Shown: positions 40,291 to 49,561 of the stretch, one piece after another | Layout: each line of letters starts with the position of its first letter | Position numbering within the stretch: position 1 is the stretch's first letter | Source of the DNA: Gallionella sp. | Lineage (GTDB): Bacteria > Pseudomonadota > Gammaproteobacteria > Burkholderiales > Gallionellaceae | Direction of reading: 5' to 3' | Length of the DNA: 64,000 nt | Assembly (NCBI GenBank): GCA_030700315.1 | Contig: JAUYJO010000006.1 | Coordinates: 1-64,000 of the forward strand | Notes under the pieces: model-generated | The model's database searches: none | Seen by the model: only the letters and a program-made list of their open reading frames with translations | Told to the model about the DNA's origin: nothing | Translations under genes and position numbers: made by a program

Positions 40291-41073
40291 TTATTCATTT
40301 GCCCACGACCTTGGCCGTCTGCCCGTGTAGTCATACAGGTACAGGATAACTTTCCATATCTCATCCTCGGTCAGGAAATCCTGCCAGATGGGCATGGATG
40401 AAATCCACGGCGCTGCCTCAGCAGGCAAGCCCGGGCCGCCGGTGGCAATACGCCAGAACAGGAAGGATTCCTGCAACTGCGCGATGGTGCCCACGTCCTG
40501 GAAGTTGAGCGGCGTGGGGTTCAACCCCGATGCGTAAGGTCCCTTGCCATCCAGTTTATCGCCGTGGCAATACTGGCAATTCTGGATGTAAACATTACCG
40601 CCCGCTTTGACCAGCTCGGCAAACTTCGCCGGATATTCCTTCTCGAATTTGCGATAAGGGTTCTCCAGTGTAGCCAGGTTGAAGCTCTTGCCATACGCCT
40701 TGAACTTGCTGGGCGGCGCGGGGTGGATGGTACGCAACTCCACCGGAGCCTCGAAGCTGGGCATCAGGCTCGAGTAGGTATAGTAACCGGCCAGCAGCGG
40801 CACAATCACAAACACCACATTGCGCACCATTTTCCTGGAGGGATCCTCGACCAATGCTTTGATGGGGCCCACCAGCTCCTGTGCCCCTTCCTCGGTAAAG
40901 GTAAATACCATCACCACCCCGGCCACCACGAACACCATATACATGGTGAGCAGGCTCTTGGGGATCAACTGTCCCAGAATCACGTCGAAAACCAGGATGA
41001 AGCTGAAAAACACCCCCAGTATAACCAGGGCGAGTTGCAACAAACGGGGAATGCGTCTTTTCTGTGTTGTCAT
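40291..41073 (-). CDS. Membrane-anchored mono-heme cytochrome c (N-terminal TM helices)
   Basis: IQNCQYCHGDKLDGKGPYASGLNPTPLNF; N-terminal hydrophobic helices. Confidence 0.85.
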   Translation of the reverse strand: MTTQKRRIPRLLQLALVILGVFFSFILVFDVILGQLIPKSLLTMYMVFVVAGVVMVFTFTEEGAQELVGPIKALVEDPSRKMVRNVVFVIVPLLAGYYTYSSLMPSFEAPVELRTIHPAPPSKFKAYGKSFNLATLENPYRKFEKEYPAKFAELVKAGGNVYIQNCQYCHGDKLDGKGPYASGLNPTPLNFQDVGTIAQLQESFLFWRIATGGPGLPAEAAPWISSMPIWQDFLTEDEIWKVILYLYDYTGRRPRSWANE

Positions 41074-41075
41074 GA

Positions 41076-41885
41076 TTATTTCAACCCTGCCATATAATTA
41101 ACCAGCAACTCAAGCTCTTGCGCTTTCAATTGCTCTCCATAGGTCTTGGGCATCATGCCCCCGGCAAATCCTTTTGCAATAACCGCATCGGGATCGAGTA
41201 CCGCCTGGCGCAAATATTCCTTGCTCTGCTTGGCACCAATCTTGGTAAGATCCGGCCCCAACGCGCCAGTCTGATCCAGAATCTTATGGCACATACCGCA
41301 GGTGTACTTGGCGATGACCTCTTCAGCCGTTTTTAGCGGAGCAGCTTCCTCTGCCTTCGGCGCCTCCTCACCTGCGGCGGGCATGGCTGGAATGGCGACC
41401 GTCACTTCGGCACCGCCCGAGTCCTGGAGATAAGCGATAACAGCGGCGAGTTCGGCCTCGTTCAGACCGATCCCGCCACCCGTCACATCCGGCATCGGGC
41501 TTTCGGTATCGTTGGTTCCCGCTTTACCGAATCCAGAAACTACATAGGCCGAAGGCTTAACCATCGCCTCGTGGATATACTCCTCGACCGTTTTTGCCGT
41601 GCCCTTGTAACGGGCATCTTTCATGTGCTCTTCTGCCTTCGCACCGATCGTGTCGAGCATTGGCGCCCGGCCCATCGAGTTATGGCACAGCGTACACGTC
41701 CCCTTGCCGTTATATATCTTGCCGCCCAGCGCGATGAACTGATCCATGGTCATCGCACCGAGATCCAGCTTCTCCTCTACGGGGGGCGGCGCGGGTTTAA
41801 TCGTCGGGATGCCGAAATTCGAATACCCCCAGAATGCGCCCACCATCAAGATGCTGAAAATGGAAACCTTAAGAAAATTGGTCAT
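41076..41885 (-). CDS. Di-heme cytochrome c
   Basis: GTCTLCHNSMGRAP and YTCGMCHKILDQTGALGPDLTKIG. Confidence 0.88.
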   Translation of the reverse strand: MTNFLKVSIFSILMVGAFWGYSNFGIPTIKPAPPPVEEKLDLGAMTMDQFIALGGKIYNGKGTCTLCHNSMGRAPMLDTIGAKAEEHMKDARYKGTAKTVEEYIHEAMVKPSAYVVSGFGKAGTNDTESPMPDVTGGGIGLNEAELAAVIAYLQDSGGAEVTVAIPAMPAAGEEAPKAEEAAPLKTAEEVIAKYTCGMCHKILDQTGALGPDLTKIGAKQSKEYLRQAVLDPDAVIAKGFAGGMMPKTYGEQLKAQELELLVNYMAGLK

Positions 41886-43807
41886 GCTTGTTCCTTCCAA
41901 TAACCTTTTGCAACCACATGTTTGCCGCTGATCGTGCTCAGCCAGAACACAAAGATGACCATGGCCATGAATATGAGCGTACCTGTCGACACAATGTTGG
42001 CCGCATAACCCAGATCCGGCGTAAAGGCATCCGGAGAGTTATCGCGGAACACGTTGGACACGTGCCAGTGCTGGCGGATCGCGGAACGGACGTAGCCCAT
42101 CAGCCCCATCAGCCAGGTGAAGGACACCGCCAACAGAAATAGCGCGTACTGCGAACGGTTGGGCATGCGCCCCCAATGCAGCGGCGCCACTTCTTTCGCC
42201 CCCTTGTACATGAACGAGTCGAGCACCACGCTGAGAATGATGACAACCAACGTCGTCAGAACCTGCGGTATGGAAGCCGCAACCTTGTACACCGTATTGG
42301 TGAAGTAGCCGTAATAGATACCCAGTACCATAATGTTGATGGCAGCCGTGACAAACAGGGCGATCTGCGCCGCATTGCCCGCTTTTACCCAGGATACAGT
42401 GGCAATTTTATTGGCGCGCCGGTAGTACACGAAGCTCAGGAAGGTTCCCAGCAGCAGGAAATTCACCGCCGTGTTTTTGGCCGGCATGATGCCCAGCACC
42501 CCCAGATATTGATGGTAGGGTCCACCGAGGCTCTTGAGCTCGGAATTGGTCAGCACCAGCGTGTGCGGCGTAAACCACACCAGGAAAGCCGCCACCAGGA
42601 CAATGGCGATATATTTGATCTTGGGGTTGTAGCGATAAGCGCCTTCACTGCGCCCTATGCCGCACCAGAGATAATAGTTGGCCGACAGGAACAGGGCGCC
42701 GATCAACACGGCCTGGATGATGAACAGCCAGGCAAACGCGCCGCCCATCAGGGTGATGCCCATTTGCTGGCTATAGGCATATATTTCTGCGGTGAGATAG
42801 TAGCCGGCGAAAGGCAGCGGCAACAGCGCCGCTATCGCGATGAAGTTGGCGTTGTAACCCATCCAGTCATAATGGGCACGTTCATCCTTGTTCTTGGCGC
42901 TGAGGAATTTGAAGGCAGCATAGGCGCCCACAATCGAGCCGCCATAGGCCACGTTCGCGACCACCCGGTGAATATTGATCGGGTTCCACAGGAAATTGTG
43001 AATCGCAGCCCAAGTATCGCCATGGAACACGCCCGCCGGATCCAGCCCCGCAGGGCTCATCATGAAGGTTGTCCAGGCATTGGCCAGGAACATCAGCAAG
43101 CAACCGACCGCATTGAGCAGCAAGCCGAAAGTCAGGTGTACCCACTTTTTGTTGCCGCCCTGGAGCCAGTGCCAGCCATAATAATAAACATACAAGACCG
43201 CGCTCTCGGCAAAGAACAGCAGCGCATACGCCCACATGCTTTCCTTGAAGACCAAGGCCATATATTTAAACAAGTCCGGATAGAACAGGATCAGGCCGAA
43301 AGACAGCAAGCCGCCCAGAAGCGCGGTAAGCGAATAGGCGGTGATACTGACCTTGATGAACTCGTAGGCCATGTTGTCATAGCGCTCATCCCGGGTCGCC
43401 ATGCCGATGGCCTCGATGATGAACACGAACATCGGCACCGCCACCACAAACGCACCGAACCACAGGTGCAACTGGGCCACCAGCCACACTGCCACCCGTG
43501 AATTCACCCCTTGAATCTTGGGGTAATCCGCTTCGGTCAATTTTGGCACGGGGACGGAAATCTCCGCCGCCGCAGCTGGAGCGGCGTCTGTTTTGGCAGC
43601 AGCGGCATCTACAGGTGCCGCTGCGGATGCTGCAGCAGGCGCTGCAGGTGTCTCAGCAGGTGCAGTCGCGACCGCTGCAGCAGGGGCCGCTGCGGACGCT
43701 GCTGCCTCGGATGCGCTCGCGGCAGGCGTGAAGGCAGGCAGCATAAACATGGCAAAAACCGCCAATAAAAATGCCCCGCCGATTAATCTTATATTTCTTG
43801 TTAGCAA
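41882..43807 (-). CDS. Cytochrome bd-like oxidase subunit I homologue (CydA superfamily, divergent) with Ala/Pro-rich N-terminal segment
   Basis: Polytopic; VAQLHLWFGAFVVAVPMF, LFFAESAVLYVYYYGWHWL, WNPINIHRVVANVAYGGSIVGAYAAFKFL resemble CydA blocks. Confidence 0.78.
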   Translation of the reverse strand: MLTRNIRLIGGAFLLAVFAMFMLPAFTPAASASEAAASAAAPAAAVATAPAETPAAPAAASAAAPVDAAAAKTDAAPAAAAEISVPVPKLTEADYPKIQGVNSRVAVWLVAQLHLWFGAFVVAVPMFVFIIEAIGMATRDERYDNMAYEFIKVSITAYSLTALLGGLLSFGLILFYPDLFKYMALVFKESMWAYALLFFAESAVLYVYYYGWHWLQGGNKKWVHLTFGLLLNAVGCLLMFLANAWTTFMMSPAGLDPAGVFHGDTWAAIHNFLWNPINIHRVVANVAYGGSIVGAYAAFKFLSAKNKDERAHYDWMGYNANFIAIAALLPLPFAGYYLTAEIYAYSQQMGITLMGGAFAWLFIIQAVLIGALFLSANYYLWCGIGRSEGAYRYNPKIKYIAIVLVAAFLVWFTPHTLVLTNSELKSLGGPYHQYLGVLGIMPAKNTAVNFLLLGTFLSFVYYRRANKIATVSWVKAGNAAQIALFVTAAINIMVLGIYYGYFTNTVYKVAASIPQVLTTLVVIILSVVLDSFMYKGAKEVAPLHWGRMPNRSQYALFLLAVSFTWLMGLMGYVRSAIRQHWHVSNVFRDNSPDAFTPDLGYAANIVSTGTLIFMAMVIFVFWLSTISGKHVVAKGYWKEQA

Positions 43808-43927
43808 GATTTACTCCCGATTTTTTTCGATATACCGTATTAGTAAAGGATCATCCCGTCCCAGGCACGCTTGCTTGCTAGCACCTTAACCAGGAAAGCG
43901 TCTCATCAAGCGATGGAAACCAATCTC

Positions 43928-44044
43928 TTAATGGTTAAACGTCAGCGTCAACCCTTGAAGATGCATCATGGCGAAATCCAAGCCAAAAAATACGGCACCA
44001 AAGACAATAAATGCGCCAACGAATGGTAAAAAATAATCTTTCAT
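43928..44044 (-). CDS. Single-TM microprotein, 38 aa: MKDYFLPFVGAFIVFGAVFFGLDFAMMHLQGLTLTFNH
   Basis: Translated by hand; GGGGGC ribosome-binding-like site upstream; not in the ORF track. Confidence 0.65.
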   Translation of the reverse strand: MKDYFLPFVGAFIVFGAVFFGLDFAMMHLQGLTLTFNH

Positions 44045-44048
44045 GTCG

Positions 44049-44174
44049 TTACGCCCCCAAAAACCACACAAAGAAAACAATCAATGCAATCAGGGTCGAC
44101 ACAAAAAAAGCCGGCCCCGCCCAGGGATACTTCGATGTCCCACACTCCTCTGTACTGCATTTATCTGCGCTCAT
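44049..44174 (-). CDS. Single-TM microprotein, 41 aa: MSADKCSTEECGTSKYPWAGPAFFVSTLIALIVFFVWFLGA
   Basis: Translated by hand; GAGAGGGG RBS about 7 bp upstream; not in the ORF track. Confidence 0.68.
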   Translation of the reverse strand: MSADKCSTEECGTSKYPWAGPAFFVSTLIALIVFFVWFLGA

Positions 44175-44226
44175 ATTCCAACCCCTCTCTAAGCGGTTTA
44201 TCTGCTTGTTACGGACGCACAACAAC

Positions 44227-44253
44227 TCCGAAAGGGGATAGCCCCCTTTCGGA
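44227..44253. other. Intra-operon stem-loop TCCGAAAGGGG-ATAG-CCCCCTTTCGGA
   Basis: Read directly; lies between microprotein ORFs. Confidence 0.75.
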
Positions 44254-44267
44254 TTCCGTCATACTGG

Positions 44268-44393
44268 CTACAAGACAAAGTAATACATGATCAGGCAACT
44301 GAAGATGACGTTCACCATCATCCCGGAAAAAATAAGCCCGTCAGCAAGATATTTTTTGTTCAGGTATTTTCTCATTCCGGTCTCGCGCCCCAT
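44268..44393 (-). CDS. Single-TM microprotein, 41 aa: MGRETGMRKYLNKKYLADGLIFSGMMVNVIFSCLIMYYFVL
   Basis: Translated by hand; starts 3 bp after the upstream cytochrome c stop; not in the ORF track. Confidence 0.6.
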   Translation of the reverse strand: MGRETGMRKYLNKKYLADGLIFSGMMVNVIFSCLIMYYFVL

Positions 44394-44396
44394 GCC

Positions 44397-44747
44397 TTAT
44401 TTGGCCATTTTACGGATGTAGGCAAGCAAGCCATCCACATCCGCCGCGCTGAGAGTTGCCCCCCAAGGCGGCATCAAGGGCGACTTGCTGATGGAGGGGC
44501 CGCCATCCCTGATGACTGTCTTGATGTCCTCATCGGTGCGCTTCGCCATATCTTCCTTGTTGGTGAAATTGCGCGGATCGGTGGCGAAATCCTTGGTGAC
44601 GTTGATACCCTTGCCATCACCTGCAGTCCCGTGGCACTGGGCGCAATAAAAATCAAACACCTCTTTTGTATCTGCCGCTTGCGCTGAGCCCGCTGCACCC
44701 AGAACCAAGCCAAATACCGTAGCTGCTACTATTACAAATCTCGACAT
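44397..44747 (-). CDS. Mono-heme cytochrome c
   Basis: Signal peptide; DFYCAQCHGTAGDGKGINVTKDF. Confidence 0.88.
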   Translation of the reverse strand: MSRFVIVAATVFGLVLGAAGSAQAADTKEVFDFYCAQCHGTAGDGKGINVTKDFATDPRNFTNKEDMAKRTDEDIKTVIRDGGPSISKSPLMPPWGATLSAADVDGLLAYIRKMAK

Positions 44748-44771
44748 GAGTTTATCCTCCATTCGTTCGCA

Positions 44772-45425
44772 TTACTCGAAAGAAGCCACATAAGCAGCCA
44801 CGTTCTCCAGGTCTTTCGGATTAAGCACGCTGCCAAAGTCCGGCATATCCCGAACCGGTTTGAATGCTTTGATGTTTGCCATATAGGCGTAAATCCAGTC
44901 AGGATTCAAGCGCTTGCTGGCTCCAACCAAGGAAGGTCCGCTCTTCCCGCCGCGTACTGCGCCCTTATCCGAGTATTCGTGACATCCGCTACACGGCATT
45001 TTTTTGGCGAAAATATTCTTGCCCTGAACATTGCTCTTAGCCTTGATCACGCCCGCTTTGACATCCTTCGAGGTCAACCCCATCAGGAATTCCGAAACTG
45101 CAGCCGCATCTCCAGCAGACATCTTGGGGTGATCACCCGCATTTTTGTCGGTGAGCGAGTTATATTTCATCGGGCGAATCGGCTTGGGAGCCTGCAGCCA
45201 CGCCGTGAGCCAATCCTTCTGGAATTTGCTGCCGGCGTAAAATAGTTCCGGCCCCTTCTTTGCCAATTGATCCGCTATCGTTTTTTCTTTTGCTGGACCA
45301 TCGGTGTAATGGCAACTGGCGCAACTCTTCTTAAAAATCGCATCTCCACCAGCCGCGTAGCTGGGCGCTGTCATTGTGACCAGCAAAGCCGCCCCAAGGG
45401 AAACGGTGACTGCGAGCAATCTCAT
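44772..45425 (-). CDS. Di-heme cytochrome c
   Basis: KSCASCHYTDGPAKE and MPCSGCHEYSDKGAVRGGKSGPSL. Confidence 0.88.
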   Translation of the reverse strand: MRLLAVTVSLGAALLVTMTAPSYAAGGDAIFKKSCASCHYTDGPAKEKTIADQLAKKGPELFYAGSKFQKDWLTAWLQAPKPIRPMKYNSLTDKNAGDHPKMSAGDAAAVSEFLMGLTSKDVKAGVIKAKSNVQGKNIFAKKMPCSGCHEYSDKGAVRGGKSGPSLVGASKRLNPDWIYAYMANIKAFKPVRDMPDFGSVLNPKDLENVAAYVASFE

Positions 45426-45730
45426 GTCATAACTCCTTTCGATTTTTTACTTCTGTGGGTTTGATAATAAAGGCGAACTGATACGCATTATTATTATTTT
45501 GTTTTTTATTATTTTTAAGTACAAGCCAGCAACAGCCTGCACGGCACAACTCATACACCACACCAGATGTCTGGGTGTCGTATACGGCTACCCATGCAGC
45601 TTTATAGCTCCTTTTGGATGGCGGGCGAAATATAGCACACCAACTTTTGTTGTCAACGCCAAAATAATCCAAGCAATTAACTCAAGTATAAGTTATTGAG
45701 ATTTAGAGCCGCTCCACGATAATAGAGCAA

Positions 45731-47209
45731 TCAATCGATGATCTTGACGCGTTGCCCCGCCTGCAGTTCGCCGCCCGGGTATTGCGCGTTGATCAGGCGC
45801 AGGTAGCTTTCCGCCGACTTGCCGAGCGGCGAGTTTTGCGCGAGCCTGGCGTAGGTATCGCCCTGCCGCGCAGTGATGATGCGGATGCCGAGCGGCTTGA
45901 CCAGCTTGCGTTCGGCTGCGGTAATTGCATGGAAGCTGCGCACCGTATCAAAAATTTGATTGCGGTGCGCATTCAGGCCGCCGCGCGTCTTGGCCTGCGC
46001 TTGCAGGATGTAGGCGCTTTTATTGTGGTAGATCACACCGCCCATCACGTTAGGCAATTCGAAAGTCGCGGCGGGCAGGCCGTCGAGATCAAGGCGCTGA
46101 ATATTCGCGCTTGAACCGACCAGACGGCGCGCGTATTCAACCGGGGTGCCGCGCGGTTTCTGATCCATTTTCATTTGCAGCATGGCCTCGCCGCCGGGGC
46201 TGACGGCAACCAGCGCTTCGGGTTGGTTATGCACCTGCCAGGTTTCCGGGAGTTGCAGCGCAATGCCCAGCTCTCCGTGGTAAAAACGGTTGTTGCGCAC
46301 CACACCCTGATCGGTATTATCGTTGAACACCAAGCCGTCGATGGCAGCGAGAAATTCGCTGCGGCCTTCAAATGGCGAGGCGGGCGCCAGCTTGTCCGCC
46401 TCACCGACCACCTGCTTCAGGCGCGTGTCGTTGTCCGGATGCGTGGAGAACAGGCCGGAGTAGCGACGCGGCTCGCGCCCTTCCTGCTTGGCCAGCTCCG
46501 CATCCTTCAATTCCTGGTTTTTCAATACCCCGAGAACCTTGATGATGGCTTGCGGGTCGTAATCGGAACGCGCCAGATATTGCGCGCCCAAACGGTCGGC
46601 TTCGAGTTCATGCTCACGCCCGTAGCCGGACAGCAACGCGCCGCCGAGGATATTGGCCAGATTTTGCCCAATATCGGTGCCGAGTTCCGGCACGAAGATC
46701 GAAGCGACCGCCAGCCCGATATTCGCGGCTTGTGCGGCGCTTTGCTGGCGCACGCCGTGGCGTGACGTGACATGGCCAATTTCATGCCCCACCACGGCGG
46801 CCAATTCCGCCTCGCTGTTGAGATAGGCCATGATGCCGCGCGTGACATAGACATAGCCACCGGGCAGCGCGAAGGCATTGATTTCGGGAGAATCCAGTAC
46901 GGCAAAGTGATATTGCAGGTTGGGGCGATGACTATTTTTTGCGAGCTTCTGGCCGACGCGGTTGACGTAATCCTGCAACACCTTTGATTCGTAAACCTGG
47001 TATTGCTTGCCGATCACCTCCTCGTTGTATTGGCGTCCGAGGGCGATTTCCTGGCTTTCCGACATCATCACAAAATCGCTTTGTCCGGTCACCGGATTCG
47101 GCGCGCAGCCGGCCAGCGGCAAAATGGCCAAGACAAGGGCAATAGTCAAAAGTCGCATGTCAGCTCCTGTTCGATATTGTAGTATCGGATGGCATTGTCG
47201 CCGATCCAA
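45731..47209 (-). CDS. M48-family metalloprotease (BepA-like) with LysM-like C-terminus
   Basis: VVGHEIGHVTSRHGV (HExxH), ELEADRLGAQYL; lipobox LAGCA; C-term ARQGDTYARLAQNSPLGKSAESYLRLINAQYPGGELQAGQRVKIID. Confidence 0.88.
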   Translation of the reverse strand: MDRRQCHPILQYRTGADMRLLTIALVLAILPLAGCAPNPVTGQSDFVMMSESQEIALGRQYNEEVIGKQYQVYESKVLQDYVNRVGQKLAKNSHRPNLQYHFAVLDSPEINAFALPGGYVYVTRGIMAYLNSEAELAAVVGHEIGHVTSRHGVRQQSAAQAANIGLAVASIFVPELGTDIGQNLANILGGALLSGYGREHELEADRLGAQYLARSDYDPQAIIKVLGVLKNQELKDAELAKQEGREPRRYSGLFSTHPDNDTRLKQVVGEADKLAPASPFEGRSEFLAAIDGLVFNDNTDQGVVRNNRFYHGELGIALQLPETWQVHNQPEALVAVSPGGEAMLQMKMDQKPRGTPVEYARRLVGSSANIQRLDLDGLPAATFELPNVMGGVIYHNKSAYILQAQAKTRGGLNAHRNQIFDTVRSFHAITAAERKLVKPLGIRIITARQGDTYARLAQNSPLGKSAESYLRLINAQYPGGELQAGQRVKIID

Positions 47210-47211
47210 AT

Positions 47212-47239
47212 AAAAAAGGCAGCAAAGCTGCCTTTTTTG
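47212..47239 (-). terminator. Rho-independent terminator downstream of rpmE (bidirectional in form)
   Basis: AAAAAAGGCAGCAAAGCTGCCTTTTTTG hairpin with A/T tracts. Confidence 0.85.
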
Positions 47240-47340
47240 TAACTACTCAGATCAAAGTCGTATGCTTGAAAATAACTACAACGCCAGTCCCTTCCCCCTG
47301 CAAGGGGGAAGGAGAAAAGCGGCAGTACCTGAGTAGTTAC
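47239..47340. repeat. ITR element GTAACTACTCAG...ACCTGAGTAGTTAC, long-core variant
   Basis: About 102 bp; termini GTAACTACTCAGAT / TACCTGAGTAGTTAC. Confidence 0.88.
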
Positions 47341-47370
47341 CCTTTTTTATTAAACCGTTGCGCAAGGTTT

Positions 47371-47586
47371 CTACGCAGCAGCTTTGGTGCCGTATTTCTG
47401 GCGGAATTTATCGATACGCCCAGCGGTATCGACAATCTTCTGTGTACCGGTATAGAACGGGTGACATTCGGAGCAAACTTCGACCTTCAGTTCCGGCTTG
47501 CTCATAACTGACTTAGTCTTGAAGCTGTTGCCGCAACTGCACGTCACGGTGATTTCCTGGTAATTCGGGTGAATATCTGCTTTCAT
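47371..47586 (-). CDS. rpmE: 50S ribosomal protein L31
   Basis: [28 protein letters not shown]...[30 protein letters not shown]. Confidence 0.96.
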   Translation of the reverse strand: MKADIHPNYQEITVTCSCGNSFKTKSVMSKPELKVEVCSECHPFYTGTQKIVDTAGRIDKFRQKYGTKAAA

Positions 47587-47827
47587 TTTTTTTCCTTGCG
47601 ATGGGATCGGTGCGGCGGGTGTACGCACTCACGGGGCGCGCATTATCCATAAAAAGATGGGGTTGCGCAAATTTTTATAGGCTCGCCCGGGTTAGAGGGA
47701 TTACATGGCATAGCCGGGCGCTAGTCGTGATGGCTCGTATCACATAAACTCCGCATGTTGATTGGCTCTAACGGGCAGGGCAGAGCCCCGCATTTTGGCT
47801 CCGGCTCGTCCGGCTCAGGTTGAATTG

Positions 47828-47958
47828 AACCCAGATAGTTCATTAGCTCTTGAGGCATTAGCTCTTGAGGCATTGCAAAATCAATAGGTTGTAGGTCGGG
47901 TTTTAACCCGACATGTCGGGCTGAAGCCCGACCTACGTCCAAATGGATTATCTGGGTT
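47828..47958. repeat. AACCCAGATA...TATCTGGGTT element, copy 2 with internal TAGCTCTTGAGGCAT duplication
   Basis: Perfect terminal AACCCAGATA/TATCTGGGTT inverted repeat. Confidence 0.92.
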
Positions 47959-47974
47959 GAACAGGGAATGAAAT

Positions 47975-49228
47975 ATGCATAGATTGAGCCGCAATGATTA
48001 CCGGACGCTGGTGTTAGCCGCGCTGGGCGGTGCGCTGGAGTTTTACGACTTCATCATTTTCGTGTTTTTCGCGGTAGTGATCGGGCAGCTATTCTTTCCG
48101 CCCGACATGCCGGACTGGCTGCGCCAGTTGCAGACCTTCGGTATTTTTGCGGCAGGTTATCTGGCGCGCCCGCTGGGCGGTATCGTGATGGCGCACTTCG
48201 GCGATATGCTGGGGCGCAAGCGCATGTTCATGCTGAGCATTTTCCTGATGTCCGTGCCGACGCTGGCGATCGGGCTGCTGCCGACTTATGCCGTCATCGG
48301 CATCTGGGCGCCGCTGCTGTTGCTTGCCCTGCGTATTTTGCAAGGCGCGGCAATCGGCGGTGAAATTCCCGGCGCCTGGGTATTCGTCTCCGAGCACGTG
48401 CCGCCGCGCCATGTCGGCTTTGCCTGCGGCACGCTGACCGCCGGGCTGACCGGCGGAATCCTGCTCGGCTCGCTGGTGGCGACGGCGGTCAACAAGCTGT
48501 ATGCGCCCGCCGAATTGCTCGCGGAAGGCTGGCGCGTGCCGTTCATCATCGGTGGTGTCTTTGGCTTGCTGTCCGTCTGGCTGCGCCAGTGGCTGCATGA
48601 AACACCGGTATTCAAGGAGATGCAGGCGCGCCAGGCGCTGGCGGACGAATTGCCGCTGAAAACGGTGTTGCGCGAACACCGCCCCGCCGTGATCCTGACC
48701 ATGCTGATGACCTGGCTGCTGTCCGCAGCGGTGGTGGTGATGATATTGATGACCCCGACGCTGGTGCAAAAACTCTATGGCATTTCAGCCGCCACCGCCT
48801 TGCAGGCGAACAGTATCGCGACCTTGTTCCTGAGTTTGGGCTGCGTGGCCTTCGGTGCGCTGGCTGACCGTTACGGCGCGGGGCGGGTACTGATGGCCGG
48901 CTGCACGATGTTGGGCGCCACTTCGGCGCTGTTCTACCAGCAGATGTCGGTCGCGCCGCAGAACATCAATGGAATGTATGCCCTGTGCGGTTTTTTTGTC
49001 GGCGTGATCGGCGTGGTGCCCAGTGTTGCCGTCCAGGCTTTCCCGCCAAGGGTGCGTTTTTCCGGATTGTCGTTTTCCTACAATGTGGCTTATGCGGTGT
49101 TCGGCGGACTCACTCCGGTGATAGTGAGCCTGATGCTGCCGCTCGATCCTTTAGCGCCGGCGCATTACGTGGTAGCGTTGAGTGCGATGGGCGTGATGAT
49201 CGGGATGTATTTGTGGCGGCGCGGGTAA
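47975..49228 (+). CDS. MFS transporter, metabolite:H+ symporter (MHS)-like
   Basis: ALEFYDFIIFVFFAVVIGQLFFPPD; ARPLGGIVMAHFGDMLGRKRMFM. Confidence 0.88.
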   Translation: MHRLSRNDYRTLVLAALGGALEFYDFIIFVFFAVVIGQLFFPPDMPDWLRQLQTFGIFAAGYLARPLGGIVMAHFGDMLGRKRMFMLSIFLMSVPTLAIGLLPTYAVIGIWAPLLLLALRILQGAAIGGEIPGAWVFVSEHVPPRHVGFACGTLTAGLTGGILLGSLVATAVNKLYAPAELLAEGWRVPFIIGGVFGLLSVWLRQWLHETPVFKEMQARQALADELPLKTVLREHRPAVILTMLMTWLLSAAVVVMILMTPTLVQKLYGISAATALQANSIATLFLSLGCVAFGALADRYGAGRVLMAGCTMLGATSALFYQQMSVAPQNINGMYALCGFFVGVIGVVPSVAVQAFPPRVRFSGLSFSYNVAYAVFGGLTPVIVSLMLPLDPLAPAHYVVALSAMGVMIGMYLWRRG

Positions 49229-49265
49229 CGTGCTATCGGCATCGACACGAGATGCGCAGATCGCT

Positions 49266-49432
49266 GTGGGTGCGCTCGAAAGTGGTATGCGACCCCAAGA
49301 ACAAACCCCCTCCAGCTCCCCCTTGTCAGGGGGAGAGCCATGCTCCTCCCCTGACAAGCCTGTCCTGAGCGTAGTCGAAGGGGGGAGGCTGAGAGGGGTT
49401 TGGGGTTGTTCACCACTTTCAAAAGCACCCAT
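49266..49432. repeat. Long imperfect palindrome, copy 2 of the 11.0-kb family
   Basis: AAAGTGGTATGCGACCCCAAGAACAAACCCCCTCC...GGGGTTTGGGGTTGTTCACCACTTT. Confidence 0.65.
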
Positions 49433-49561
49433 AGCGATCCACGTCAAAATTCAGCTTCCGTTAAGGCTATAATGCGCCCCGCAAGGATGAAGCAAGCAAC
49501 CCATGGTCATTTCGATGACGGCGGCAAACGCACCGGATTCAAGTTACAGGATCGCCCACCC

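Noticed and set aside
42176-43501. 441-aa plus-strand ORF
   Set aside because: Antisense to the bd-like gene; His/Gln/Arg-rich composition typical of a shadow ORF
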